From Zonotrichia leucophrys gambelii (lineage: Eukaryota; Chordata; Aves; Passeriformes; Passerellidae): a stretch of 64,000 nucleotides of DNA. The notes beneath the pieces are model-generated. The model saw nothing but the letters and a program-made list of their open reading frames with translations. It was not told where the DNA came from and ran no database searches. Shown here piece after piece: positions 1 to 14,715 of the stretch (position 1 is the stretch's first letter; every line of letters starts with the position of its first letter). The DNA lies in NCBI RefSeq assembly GCF_028769735.1, contig NC_088178.1:24254357-24318356 (forward strand), given 5' to 3'. Both the position numbers and the translations under genes were made by a program.

Positions 1-3000
1 ATTACTGCTGAAAGATCTTCCTATTTATCTTGGTTTCTGTGGCATTTTTCAAAATGCCAGCTATTTCCACAAAACTCAGGCTCTAAATCTGTCCATGTTA
101 ATTCTTGTAATTGTCCACAAAACTACAAACCATCCTGTCACTGTAGGGTAACCAAATAACAGCAGCCTCAGACTTCTCTGTCCTACAAAGTCATTTGTCA
201 AAAAGATTGCCTTCCAGCCGTGCTGCGCAGAGGAGGAGGAGGGATTGCAGCAGGGAGGGCTGGGGAGGAGACTGCATCTCCTGCACCCCATCCTGGACTC
301 CTGGGGAGCTGTGGGGGAGCTCAGCACAGTTTGGGTGGCAGCCAGAAGGTGCTGGGCTGCTGACAGCGATGGTAGCAGAGCTCTGGTGTTGGGTGCCCTT
401 GGTGCAGTGCTCAGCCTAAACCTGGTGTTTTCCAACCGTGTTTTTCCACAGCCTCCCCAGGGCCACCGAGCCTGCTGGGCACTGCCTGCAGCCTCCTGTC
501 CCTCTGAAGAAATGGGATGTGCAGGGCTGGGTGGTAAGGAGAGGGTGTACAGAGAAGAGCTTGGATGCTCTGCAAGGAGGAAGAGATGGAAGGTTGGGAT
601 GTTGGAAGGTGCTGGGAGTGGCTGGGTATGTTGGACTGCAGCAAGGAGAGATTTGCATTTTTGAGTGTCTTGTGTGCATTGAGCCCCTTTTTTCCCCCCT
701 TTTCTGAAAATTCACATTACAGGCACAAACTGCAGATTTGGGATGTAGCTGTTGTATAGCTCCGTCTAAAATTAACTGCTTGGTCTTGTTTATGGTAGCT
801 CACAGTTAGTCAAAGAGGGGTCATTTGCTGTGGCTGCTGCTCCCCAAGACAAAATCTTGGACCAGAAACTTGAAAGATGCTGCAAACCTGGAAAGCCTCA
901 ACTAAAGTTGACTCCTGTTTTGCTCTTTAGGAGCCTCTGTCAGTGTAACCCTTTGGACTTTGTGGTGCTTGTTAACAAACCTTCCTCCACTCTTTGGCCT
1001 GCGGTGATACTGGTGCTCAGAGGACCTTTCAGTGCTGCTGGACCTTTTAGGTCCAGCTTTGGTTCTGCTGCTTTCAGCAGGCACCAGAGAGTCTCTGCCT
1101 CTTAATTTCATGCATCTTCGCTTAATCGGGATTTTTCTTTTTACTGCCTCAGTTTTGCCAGTGAGTCCTTTTCACTCCACCGAGCCAGAGCAATTATTTC
1201 TCTTAGCCTTGCTCTTGATACAGCCAGGAGTGTTCCTAGGTTATTATCTATGGATGTCTTTCCTGAAATGATGGGATAGACCATTGTACCTGCAATTATA
1301 ATTAATCTCTGTAAAATGGCATTGAATCGCTCAACAGTAAAGTGCATCGTCACTCCCCTCCATCCTCCAGCCAAGGGCTTAGTGAAGAGAAAGGACAGAG
1401 CAGTGCAAGCATCAGATGTGAAAGTATTCCACATCCTGGTCTTCAGCCTCTGGATCAGAGGGCTTTTGTGTTTGCTTGTTCTGACAAAGCACAGAACTTT
1501 CACAGGAGGGTGTCTCAAATCTGGTTTTGCACAAAATTAGGACACAGTTGAGGGTCTGGAAGTGGTTGTGAGGAAATGTCTCTTTCTGCCATAGCCTGTT
1601 CACTGGTGCTAAGATGATTTTACTTCTAGTCCTGGATGTGCATTAAACAAGTGAAACTGTGCTTTATTTACGTGTGAGGCTTTTGAGTTGGTTGTGTTAA
1701 AGTTGTTCCAGTTTGTACTAGTGGGACAAGGGGCAGCAAGTGAGGGAAGGGTTGTCCCCATTTTAAACTGGACTTCAGGCAGAAAAAAGCCAAGTGACTC
1801 ACCCCAAAAATCACACAAGAAATCCTGTGTCTCGGGGAGTCACAAAAGGACAAAGCAAAGTCTCTGTATTAAGGTCACCAAGGAGTCTGGTGTTTTTGAA
1901 TGTTACACAAACTTTCTGAAAGCTGCCCAGGGAGTCACTTAACACTGACATCCAGCCCCTTAGCTGCTTGTGGCTGAGAGGTGTGCTGGGTGAGTGATTG
2001 GTGTGGTCCTTGGGTGCCTGTGCTGCACCCTGATTCAAGGCTCCTGCATGGTGTCCCATTCTCCAGGTGAGGAATGGTAGGTGCAGAGCAAGGCACATCT
2101 CAGAGAAGGTTGGTATCTGCAGAATTAGCTGCTTGGTTGCTGCTCAGGTGTGTCCAGGGCGGGGTGGCTGCGCTGGCAGAGCAAATCATTCAGGAAAGAT
2201 GATGCAGTTCCTCTTCAGAGCAGAGTTAAATTTTACAAGGAGGCTCCTAGAAGTGGACTTGGAGATGTTTGAGAAGTCCAGGATTAGCACAGGAGTAGAA
2301 GGCTTCTCTTACAGGGAGCAGCAGCAAAGTGGTTGAGTGGCAGTGTTCAAATGGCTGCTGTTGCTTGTTCCAGAAGATAAATGGGATGCGTTCATGCCTC
2401 TGGGTGCCTTTGCTGTGGGCTCTGGCTTGGGAAGGCCAGACCGCTTCAATTTATGTTCTGAAGAGTCTCGAGGTTAGTAATTCTTCAAAAAAGTTTTCTA
2501 TATGGGAAAGCAGGTAGGAAATCAATAGGGAAGATAATTACTTGGAGATATTTTTTGTGCACTTGAAGAAAAATGTGCTTTGCCATAGAAGATATGAAAT
2601 GCTGTACCTTCTGATGCTGCAGTGGTGTTGGGAAACAGTGGTGCAGCCTCTGGAGATCACTGTTTATTATGAAGAGAAGCCCTTACACAGGCTAATGCTC
2701 AATGTCAGATGAGAAATGTCCTATTAAATGTTTTTCATAGTTATTATAAATGTATTTATAGAAACTAACATCTGAGGCCAGCAAGCCATTAAATGAATTC
2801 TACAATATTTTATTATCTTCCTTGCAAATTTGACCGCAGAACTCCTGAATGATCTTCTGCAGTGAAATCCAACACCATGGTTCGACCTTCAACCGTTGTA
2901 CGAGCGGACAAACATTTTAATGCTGAGAAATGCCTGGGTCAAACAGTAGCTTGGTGTTCTCTAGCTCATTATTTGGAGTCCTAGCCACCACAAGGAATTC

Positions 3001-5624
3001 ATACTCTTTTCTGTTTCAACGCTCTGTTTCATTACAGGGTGCTAACACTGCCGTGAGCAAAGGAAAGGAAAAAAAAAATCATTTTTGAGTGTGAATATAA
3101 AGAATTAATGCAGTGTCCTCACGCAGCGCTTTGCGGTTTGCAGGGATAAAATGGGAGCTGGTTTTTGCTCCCATTTTAACTCACACAGCATAAGGAGCTT
3201 CTGGTGTGATGGAGGGTCAGGGTGGGCGATTTCTTCCTTTGATAGCTCACACGCGGGAAGACATCCCGTCCTCAGCACTAACTGAATAATAGCTTGAAAG
3301 CAGGATGGCACACTCTAACCGATCGATTTGTCATTGGCTGACCTCAGAGGGAAGATGAAAAAGATTCAAAAGCAGATAAATAATTGACATTGCTAGCCTT
3401 GAGTCCATTCAGCTCCGCAACCTTTTCTCCTTGATATTAAAGACGGCTGAGTTGCTTTTGGCAGCTTCTTTCTTTGGCTCAGGCTCCCCTGCAGCCTGAA
3501 TGTTTGCAGGAGGAAATAAAAACTAGACCTGAGCAGCAATAGGTGTTCACATGTGCCGTGAGTGGAGGGTTGGGAGTGTGAGCAGCCTCTCCTTCCTCTG
3601 CCTGCCTGCAAGGCCCAGGAGAGCAGAGAGCCTTCTGTAAGTAGAAGTGTATATATATATAAAATGTCAGGCACTCATTGCTCTGGGAAGTAGTGTTTTT
3701 TGCATATCCCAATACTTTTCATCTTCCCTGTAACGTGGCATTTGGTTAATGAATGTGCCAGAGTGAGAAACCCAAAGGAAACCCCTGGCTGTTTGCCCAG
3801 GAACTTTATTCATTTTGCTGCTCTCAGTTTTGAGGAATAGGTAAGATCCCTACCCTCACTCCAGAGAGGCTCTTAAATGTTTTTTTAAGCTGTTATTTCT
3901 AAAGTAGGTTAAACTGTAGATGCCTGAACTCTTACAGTGCCCTCTCAAGATGAGGCATTTGCAGAGTGGGGAGGGAGAATCTGCTTTTCCAAATGCCCCA
4001 GCACCAAACGAAGCTGTAGGTGAAAGCACCATGTGATTGTCCCTGGTATCCCCAGGGTCTGGATTGAGCCTTGTTACATAAAAGCCAAGTGATGCCATCA
4101 TGTGTGTTCTGGTCCTGGGTCCATCAGAGGGATGTTCTGAACCAGCAGGGAAGTGATGCAAATGCTGCGCCCCATCAGGGCTGTGGCACAAAATATTTTC
4201 TACCCCAATATCCTTCTTCCTTTCAGCACCTGAAGGTTTCTGCTCTTCTCACGTCTGCTTTGTGCTGTGTGCCTGAGCTTGCCTCCATTGATGCAAATGT
4301 TTTCTCTAACCTCTATTTCATATTTCTTTCCCTGAATTTTCCACCGCCTCTCCCCAGCCTTCTCTGTAAATGTTAGACTTAAAAGGTTATGGACAAACAT
4401 GTAAGTTATAAAGAAATTGCCAAAAACCTTAAAATCTAGTATCTTTAGAGTTTGTCTGCTATTATGCAGAGAAGACTGTGGAAGCAAATATTAGTCATTA
4501 ACATAATTTTCTGTGTTGAGTCAACATCTATTTTTAGGTGTGGAGTGCATAAAGACAACTCTTTGACACATAAAACACATAGACATGCATTTGACATCAT
4601 CTGTGTTCAGGCTGAGGCTCGGGAAAAAGGGAATACAATTGCTGAATGTATTGTATTCGTGACGGGAACCCCCCCGCTTCCTTCCTAGACACATTTTAAG
4701 ACAATGCAGGAGAGCACTGATCTGTTTATATTGAAATAAATCAAAATGAAGTGCAGAATATTCAGCTTGGTTTCCAATGCTTTTTCAGATGTGCTGCAAA
4801 GTAATTCATGATCTGTGCTGAAAATTTGCCATTAGGCTTTATCCAGGAAGTGTTTTTATTATGTTAAATGTGTTTATTCTAAATGTATATATTATTTTAA
4901 AAGTGCAGAAGGCTTTTTATGCACCTATTATAATTATAAATCTGATTCATAGGTAGAAGAGCAGTTAAGAGGCTTGAATTAGTAATTTTCCAACAGCACA
5001 CATGCAGAGCCACAGCTAGATTTTCTTGTTTGCTCGGTCATAATATTTTATGGTCTGATTCTGGGCTTTATAATGCAAGGGAACTTCTCGTGATAAATTG
5101 CAGATCCGACAATGAGTGTCAGTCTACAGCTCCCTGAGCAGATGTTCATTTAGTCTAATTTCACCAGTACTTTACTGTTCATCCAGAACAGATCTTGCCA
5201 GCTCAGGATGCAAACACAAAGAGAGAGAGCACAAAAGATCGCTCTGCAAATAACCTGATCTGTTTCAGACACTTGGAGGGGGAAAAGAAAAACATGCAGG
5301 AACTTGAGCGTGCGGGGCTGGCTACGGCAAATCATCCACACACCCACAGCCGTGGGGGGGATTCACAGAGCCGTGCGTGGGAAGGTGCACATTAATCCAC
5401 CTCTGAACAATGGGGTTTTATCACTGCACTTCAGAACCCTTGTGTCTGTTTTAAGGTCTCTGCAGCTCTTCCTTTGTTCCTCAGCCTTTCCTGGCTCTGC
5501 TGGTTTGGCAGAACAGGTCCTGTCTGAACTGCAGGGTTGTGTCTTGTGAAAGAAGAGAACATGATCTGTCCAAAATGCCCAGGGTGGCTGTAGCTCACTA
5601 ACACTCCGCTCTTTTCTCTCCTAG
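1..5624 (+). other. ELAVL4: ELAVL4 intron upstream of the first visible exon (partial)
   Basis: This stretch ends in a good acceptor (pyrimidine-rich CTCTTTTCTCTCCTAG at 5609-5624). I looked for the second RRM1 exon expected upstream in ELAV genes and did not find it, so RRM1 and the promoter probably lie to the left of the window. The reading frames here are short and match nothing I recognise. A short (TA)n tract lies near 3649-3662. Two AT-rich, motif-dense stretches (about 2700-2960 and 4735-5160) look different from the G/C-richer sequence around them and are possible intronic regulatory elements; that is inference. Confidence 0.75.
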
Positions 5625-7726
<2,102 letters not shown>

Positions 7727-7765
7727 GCTGGACAATTTGCTTAATATGGCCTATGGCGTAAAGAG
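7727..7765 (+). CDS. ELAVL4: ELAVL4 39-nt hinge exon (alternatively spliced cassette in Hu genes)
   Basis: This microexon-sized 39-nt exon (13 codons, frame-preserving) encodes LDNLLNMAYGVK, flanked by split Arg codons. It starts after CTTTTCAG and ends AAGAG|GTAATT. Because it is a multiple of three it can be skipped without changing frame. In mammalian HuD the equivalent exon is alternatively included and lies in the hinge segment implicated in nuclear export. The sequence matches the canonical ELAVL hinge exactly. Its small size makes inclusion dependent on intronic enhancers; long U-rich runs begin 57 nt downstream. Confidence 0.95.
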
Positions 7766-7821
7766 GTAATTAGAATTCCACAGATTGCCAGATGTCCGTG
7801 TTGGCACAGATTGGTGCTACA

Positions 7822-7860
7822 ATTTATTTTTTTTTAATTCACTAACTTTATTTTTTTTAT
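7822..7860 (+). promoter_or_regulatory. ELAVL4: U-rich intronic element downstream of the 39-nt ELAVL4 exon
   Basis: Two T runs with ATTTA-like edges (T10-11 around 7826-7835 and T8 around 7851-7858) lie 57 to 95 nt after the donor. From published work on HuD as I recall it, Hu proteins promote inclusion of this exon through AU-rich sequence in the flanking introns. The position and composition here fit such an autoregulatory site; binding is inferred. Confidence 0.5.
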
Positions 7861-9553
7861 CCCTTCTTTTCTTCCACCAGCATGTCAAATTCTTTTTAAG
7901 TTTGGACTTCAGTTGGTTTTGTTACTTTAAAGGCCTCACGCACAAGTTCTGTGGGGTTTTTCAACCTTTTTTTATTTACAGGTGGGCTTCTCAAATGGTT
8001 TAGGTGCCACAGCTACAAGCATTGAAATTGCAGTTGCTCTGCTAAGTGGTGCTTTTTGCAGAATCAAAACTATCAACTGGAGTTTTTAACAAATCTCTGA
8101 TCTGATAATGGAAAATTTAAGTCAAAAATCAGAATTAGGCTGCTGTGGTCTCTCACAGTTAAGACCACATCATAAGTTTGACTTGAAAATACAGCTGTGT
8201 GCACCTCAATCAGCCCAAAGTTTCTTTTGTTACAGGTTTAATACTTTGAATTTTTTTTTCAGTCCTTGAAATTTGTTTTTTTGTTTGTTTAAAATAGCTG
8301 TGTGTTTGTATGTGCACGCATGCGTGAAAGCTCAGCTGATCTGTCAACATTTCTGCTGTTCCATGAGTATGTTTGGTAGCTAAAATGAGATGATGTGGTG
8401 TTAGTGTTTCTTTTAATGGCAACATCAGCATAAGCGATCCTTGCAGCAAAACAAAGGTGTGTAGTCTTATTCCTGATGTTGCCCTAAAATGTCCAGATTA
8501 AGATGGGAAGGTACTCCTTAATCTTCTGAAATGGTCTACTCAACACACTTGAAAATTGCTTGAGCTTTTGTTTGAAGCTCATCCTCTAAAAGGTATGGTA
8601 AGTATATCTCTACAGTAGCTAGTAGCAGACACTAAGGTGGGGTTTAACCCCTCAGTAACTCAGTGCAGCTCTGAACTCTTGAATACTCAAAAGAGGAAAA
8701 TCAAACCAGAGCTCCTCCCCAGCAGCAGCAGTGCTGGTGTTCCTGGGCACGTTGGTTGTGTTGGGGTATCCTGAGTGGTGATGGGGATGTGGGGAGTCAG
8801 AACCCCCTGATTTTGCCACACTGCCCTTCTCCTGTGCTCTCCCACCTTATTTGTTCCTTGAAATCTCATCAGAAACATGGAAACTCTCCCAGCTGAGTGT
8901 CTGTCCAGGTGCAGGTCAGTGTCAGAAGGATGGGTTTGTGCTGGGAGGCTTGCCTGGGTTTTTGCTGCTGCTCCTTTGCTGGAATTGGGCTGGTGTGCGG
9001 TGCAGGATAGGCTCAGCCTGAGCAGAGGAAAAGAGCAATTACCTGACTTTATAGGTTATACATCTGCTTTCTCAACATTGTCTGCAGCATTACTCTAAAA
9101 ACACAGCAGTGTTCAAAGTCATTTTGCAGGCATCTTAAATTAGTTCTTATATCCTCTCAGCAAACCTTGGCAATTGTACCTGCACTAGCAAAACCTGAAT
9201 TTATAGGTGCAGGGTGACAAAAAATACCACACTGATAATTTCTGAAGCTGCTTCAGAAGCAGGAGATTGGCTCTCCCTGTGCTAACTGTGTGGTACTGAT
9301 GGAAAATGAGACATGCTGATGTGGAAAAAAGGTTTTATTGAGGCTAATTTCAGATCACTTGCTAGAAGCAAAGCTCCTTATGCGATAGGTGATCTTGTAT
9401 TTGTGTCAATACACTTGCACCAGTTTCGTGCGTGTTTTGTTGGATTTACAGCAGCTGCTGTGCTCATGGCACATAAATAGTTGAAAGCTGCATAGCTCCT
9501 AAAGGTTTCCAGGGAAAAGCTGCTCTCCAGTGAACTGTAGGAAACTTTAACCC

Positions 9554-9624
9554 TTTGCATCAGGGCAGCATTTCTTTAAAATGCAAAGCCTTATAATGCA
9601 TTGTGACACGCACGGCTTTGCATT
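9554..9624. promoter_or_regulatory. Intronic octamer-like cluster with an 11-bp perfect inverted repeat
   Basis: TTTGCAT at 9554-9560, then AATGCAAAGCC at 9580-9590 and its exact inverse GGCTTTGCATT at 9614-9624, separated by 23 nt that contain the palindrome AATGCATT (9595-9602). ATGCAAA/TTTGCAT resembles the POU-domain octamer, so three octamer-like sites in both orientations sit within 71 bp. Either an intronic enhancer or a short RNA hairpin is possible. The stem is too short for a typical pre-miRNA. Confidence 0.35.
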
Positions 9625-10538
9625 GTATGGGTTTTATTTCATCCTTACTTAGAGCATGGTGTGTCCCTCAGTGTTGTATTTCACATTAAATTTAAACATT
9701 CCAGAAAGGCAGTGTTTGCTGGCTTATGTATGTTGCTGGCACAGTCAGCACTGGCCAGTGATTGGGCTTGAAGTCCCATCTTGCAGATTTCAAAATGAGC
9801 TGAAGCTGTTGGCTTGTACAAGCCTGGCTGTGCCTTATTTCCAATCCTTATTTCCACCTGCAGTGGAAAGAGCAGTAGAAATTGGCCTTGTCCAGCCTTT
9901 CTGTGCTGAACTGTTCTGATAATGTCACTGGTTTCACTGTGCGGTAGAGAAACTAAAATGTGTCGAGATAAGGATTTGCAAAAGTGAAGTTGAGTTGGAA
10001 AATTGCCATGGATTTTTAATAAACTGTCTGCAAACCTTCCTGAGGATCTGATGCTGTGAGCATTTGTGAACTGCTCATTTACAGCACAGCTACACCCTAG
10101 TGATGATCCTCAGCTTAAGATGTATATTCCAAGTGTCTTCTTTTTCCCTGAATATACATAAAAAGTGCCGTCAGGCGTCAACAGAACAGTGAGCAACCAT
10201 CAAGTGTGTAGTTTCCTTTATGGTTATTTAATATACACTGCATAATACTGTGCAGATTGCGAAATGTGGAAATTATTACAAGTGTAAAAAGTTTTGGAGA
10301 GCTCAAGAACTCGCTCAGCAACAGAGTATCTCCCTCTGCTCCCTCAATCATCGCTCAGAAAATCCTGAGGAATTATTATTCCATTCTGGTATTGAAACTC
10401 ATCATATTGAAGGTACACGTGAAACTGGATTTTTTAAGACGTTTCCTCTGTGCAGTTGTTACTTTAAAACATATCCCAAAGTGTAGCTTCAGAAAGCATG
10501 TCAATTTTTTTTCCACACTGATGAAAGGAAAATTATGT

Positions 10539-11085
10539 TGATCCTGAGGGCTGATACTGCTTAACATCTTCATTAATAACCTGAGTCATGGGCTGCGCTG
10601 CGCCCTGCTCGCATTAGCTGGTGACACTAAATTGGTGAGGAGCAGGGGCTGTCACTGCTGCTGGCCATGGCTGCCACTGGGGAGACCTTGGAAAGCTGCA
10701 GGAACACGCTGAAATTCGGGACAGGCAAATGTGGAGTTTAGCCCCTGACTGCTGCCTTCAGCTGCCTACGAGGGGCTTTAGAAAGAAGGTGAAGCCGAGT
10801 TTTTCGCAGAGGTCAGACGCAGGAGGACAAGAATCAGCAGTGACAGGCTGCAGCAGGGGAAATTCCACTTGAGGATTAGAGAAACTCATCTGCAGTGAGG
10901 ATGGAGCACTGCAGCAGTGGCTGCAGGAGCGGCATTCCTGTCCTTGGAGATTTCCTAAGCTTCCCTCTGCAGGGCCATGAGCAGCAGGTCTCATTTGAGA
11001 AGTTTGCCTTGCTTGGAGCAGGAGGCTGATCAGATGATCTCCCTAGATCTTGCCCAGCCTTTGTTATCCCGTGATGGATCCGTGT
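10539..11085 (+). mobile_element. CR1 LINE fragment (3' end of ORF2 plus 3' UTR), + strand, degenerate
   Basis: The left end reads like the CR1 reverse-transcriptase stretch around LFNIFINDL and FADDTKL (here 'CTTAACATCTTCATTAATAA' from 10560 and GACACTAAATTGG from 10623). The right end resembles the CR1 3' UTR ('CCTTGGAGATTTCC' near 10940 and 'CAGATGATCTCCCTAGATC' near 11032). The middle is shortened and rearranged relative to the family, and the reading frame is broken. The edges are approximate. Confidence 0.7.
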
Positions 11086-11944
11086 TCCTAAACACCTGGC
11101 TTTATCTGCTCTCTTTGGATATTCGAGGTAAAGTCCCAAAGGACAGCGAGGGAGAAAACAGTAGGGTGCTCTGTTGAATTCTGGGAGTTAGTTCCTGCAT
11201 TGTCTTTTTGAAGGACCTAAAGCCTGTCGTGGAAATGAAGCCTCACAGTATGAAGGTATCAGTGATGTGCTCATTAATTGTATTTATGTTCTACTTATTC
11301 TACAATTGCTGCATAAACCTTCTTGTCTATGCGGCCTAGCTTTAGGACTCTTTATCACCTGGATTTTTTCCCCAGTGTATGTCAATTAAGGACCACGTTA
11401 GGAGGAGAAATGAAATCTACCACTTAGAGACATCTCTCTAATAGTATTTTTAGCTGAAGAAGCTACCGTTACAGCTGAATCCTGACAAAGGCATTTCTTA
11501 CTAATCTTTAAAATAGGTCTTGAAGTTTGCTTGGGTTTTTTCGCTGCAGACTAGTAGGAGAGGAAGCATTAGATTTCTGTTGTCCTGAAACTTATATCAG
11601 TGCTGGAAATAAGTGGCAAATTTCTACAGGCTCTTTTTTTACACGAGCTGTTGTTTATCACAGTGTGTGCAGGCCCTCTCTGACTCAGATTGTCCTCAAG
11701 CATTTCTTTTCTGAGGTCTTTGTACACATCTAAGCAGGGCTTATCCTCAGAGGGAGATGCATTTATGCCCAGATTTGGCGATTTCATTTATTTAGCACAG
11801 CTCCCCTCCGCTTCAGCAGGAGTTAGAGAGCAAGGGTGGCTCTGTGGTCATCTTCCAGGGACAGGATCCAGAACCTTCAGTACCATTGGCTTATTTACTT
11901 TAAAGTCTTGGAGCCCTATAGCTCGTGCCAAGAGATATATTTAG

Positions 11945-12298
<354 letters not shown>

Positions 12299-12321
12299 AT
12301 TTCATATCCTTACTTACTAAA

Positions 12322-12344
12322 ATATATATATATAAATATATATA
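12322..12344. repeat. (AT)n tract in 3' UTR
   Basis: An imperfect TA dinucleotide run just after the stop codon, likely length-variable. Confidence 0.85.
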
Positions 12345-12352
12345 CGAACAAA
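12345..12352 (+). promoter_or_regulatory. ELAVL4: miR-375 8-mer seed site in ELAVL4 3' UTR
   Basis: CGAACAAA is the full 8-mer target of miR-375 (nucleotides 2-8 UUGUUCG plus A opposite position 1). It lies 46 nt past the stop codon in open AT-rich sequence. miR-375 is reported to repress HuD in mammals, so this is likely the same site retained in birds. I see the match directly; function is inferred from the mammalian work. Confidence 0.7.
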
Positions 12353-13556
12353 ACAAAACAAAAAAAAAAACTCTTCAAGGCTTATATTCAACCATGGACT
12401 TTATAAGCCAGTGTTGCCTAAGTATTAAAACATTGGATATCCTGTGAGGAACAGGAAAGGATTTTATAATGCTTAGAAAAAAAAAAAAACCTTTGATGCA
12501 TTGAATGTTCTTTCATAGCTGTCGTTGTTGAATATAATATACATAGATAACAATGTGCAGGGATTTTTACCCGGCCAGCTAGTTTTACTACCTTCCTTGA
12601 AGGTGGGTCTTTTTAAGATGACCATTCACTCATTTGAAAAAATAATAAAACAAAAAACAATTTTTACGAACTAATGGGATTAAAGCGAGAAAAAAAAAAA
12701 GATTTTTGTTTTCTTTTCTGTTTTTTCAAAACATTGATTGAATCAGATTGGTAAACCCCCCACACAAATTAAAGAGGAACAATAAAAATTGCAAAAAGAA
12801 GAACATAATTTTGCAACTTTTTTTATTTTTCCTTTTTTCTTTTGTATCATGTGAACTAAACAGTCTTCTGTTAGGGAATGGGGTAACGGGGGATACCTGA
12901 TGACATAACAATTTAAATAACATTAACAATGTTGCCAAAGAGGTGGTCTCTTTGCTGAAAATGGGTTTCAAGAAAAATCTATTTTTATAAAATATAAAGA
13001 ATTTTTACAAGAGAATCTGGATTTGAGAAAAAATATTTTGACTGGCTAATTTAGGGGAAATTGACAACTTTGTCATGTTCATACTGCACTGGTAACTTTT
13101 TAGAGATCAAGATGTGTGTTTTAAACTGGATTAGTAGATTGTTTTTTGAAGGATGGGCTACAAACAGATGATCTTCGTATCTTTTCATAGCATGTAATAA
13201 AAATATTAAATACAGTACGGGAGAGTGTTCTTCCCAGGCACGCAGTTACCCACAGTCAAAACCCAAAAGCAAGGAGATGAGTTGCAAGACGGTTTTTCTT
13301 TAAGTCATCAGTATGGGATATCAGCAGAACAAAAGTTAAAAAAATTAATTTTTTGATCAAAAACTTCCTTGGTTTGAGCAGTAGGTGCTACAAAATTATT
13401 TACATATCTTAGTATCATAGTTAAATGTAATGTGTTTAGAAAAAAATACATTTGCTTTAAATTTGTTAAGAATTTTCAAATTCACTTTATAGCCCAAGCT
13501 AATATAATTGGGCTGTGTTGGCACATTTGGAACACTGTTTATGTTGCTTGAAACAC

Positions 13557-13567
13557 TTATTTATTTA
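13557..13567 (+). promoter_or_regulatory. ELAVL4: AU-rich element (TTATTTATTTA) in ELAVL4 3' UTR
   Basis: This contains the nonamer TTATTTATT and overlapping ATTTA pentamers, the class of element bound by Hu, TTP and AUF1 proteins to set mRNA stability. It is a plausible self-regulation site for HuD. Confidence 0.6.
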
Positions 13568-13686
13568 ATTGCCGATGTGATGCATATGGCCAAAATCAAA
13601 TATAGCTAGTTTGGCTAGTCTACTTATTTGTTTACTTAAACTATGGGAAGAAGCATATTATTGTGTCATTTTGTTGTGTGTGTATG

Positions 13687-13694
13687 TGTATATA
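13687..13694 (+). promoter_or_regulatory. ELAVL4: Pumilio response element (TGTATATA)
   Basis: An exact match to the Pumilio consensus TGTANATA inside the 3' UTR. It sits at the edge of an (AT)n run, so chance occurrence is possible. A second match, TGTACATA at 15155-15162, is retained only in the longest possible transcript. Confidence 0.45.
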
Positions 13695-13717
13695 TAATAT
13701 AAATATATATATATATA
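13689..13717. repeat. (AT)n tract in 3' UTR
   Basis: An imperfect TA dinucleotide run preceded by a short TGTG-rich stretch (from about 13675). Confidence 0.85.
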
Positions 13718-14186
13718 AAGTTATTTTTTCTTTTGGTTAATTTATTATAAGTTGTAACACTTTGCTAGTTTTGTTTGTATATGTCTTAAAATGTTTTCTT
13801 ATGATACTTAAGTGACAGAGGTATCAAGGTAACTTGTGTAGAAATATTGTTTGATATATTGTCATGTTTGTTGTGAATATTTTTTCTTACTGCACAGTAG
13901 AAAAGAAAACAACTGGGTCTTTATTTTAATGTAATTCAGATTGGGGAAAACAGAGCTAAGGGAACAAAATGACTGAGGGGGTGCTCTCCCATGTCCAGTG
14001 CACTGATCATTTTAGTATGTTTGTGCTTTGTACGGTTATATATTTAAAACAAAAAAGGGTCATGCTCTTCCCTGAGTACTAGAAACAGTTACTCGCTATG
14101 CATAATCTAGTTGATAGTTAAATTTGCTATTGCTTTTCTTGTCTTGTTATATAAAATCTTTTCAATACAAGTTTAGTCTTAATGGT

Positions 14187-14192
14187 AATAAA
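14187..14192 (+). promoter_or_regulatory. ELAVL4: Proximal poly(A) signal AATAAA of ELAVL4
   Basis: A canonical hexamer followed within 30 nt by T/G-rich sequence (GTTATGG, then CTTGTGCTTATTTTGTGC from about 14211), the usual downstream element. It would give a UTR of about 1.9 kb. Confidence 0.6.
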
Positions 14193-14709
14193 ACGTTATG
14201 GTTATTTATAACTTGTGCTTATTTTGTGCATTTTTTCCATGCTATACCCACTAACTGCATGTAGACTAAGTATTGTTTTTTCACACTGAAGAGGCAAACT
14301 TTTGTAGTAGACAAATAACTAAAAGCAAAGGCTGCATCATAATTTTATCAGTTTTTTACTTTAACAATGTTAGATTTTAGTTTAAAGGAACACTCATTCA
14401 ATGTTCAGGGAAACCTTTATACATCATCTGCTATGAATGAGCGCAGTTTGCTGGGAAAGTTTTGATGCATTTGCTAAGCATTAGTGGGGAAGGCATGTCA
14501 GAATCTTTTCTCTACGATGTGTTTTACTATCTGAATAATAATAATAATTTAAAAAATCTTTCTTAGGACCAGGCAGTTGTATACTTTAGTTATAATGAAT
14601 GACTTCATGTTAACCTTGCTAGTTTAGATCATTTCTGAGGGAAAGTATTGTAAATGTTTTTTTCATAACCTTGTTGTGTTTGAATTATTTGTACTTTAAT
14701 TGTCCAGAC

Positions 14710-14715
14710 AATAAA
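14710..14715 (+). promoter_or_regulatory. ELAVL4: Likely main poly(A) signal AATAAA of ELAVL4
   Basis: A canonical hexamer in ACAATAAATGAAAGTGTGT. It is followed by GT-rich and then T-rich sequence (TTTTTAAGTGTGTTC near 14750). The resulting UTR of about 2.4 kb seems compatible with the mammalian gene. Confidence 0.65.

Noticed and set aside
1..5624. Missing RRM1 exon of ELAVL4
   Set aside because: Searched by eye for the conserved RRM1 exon coding string and its AAG|GT donor and found none; likely outside the window.
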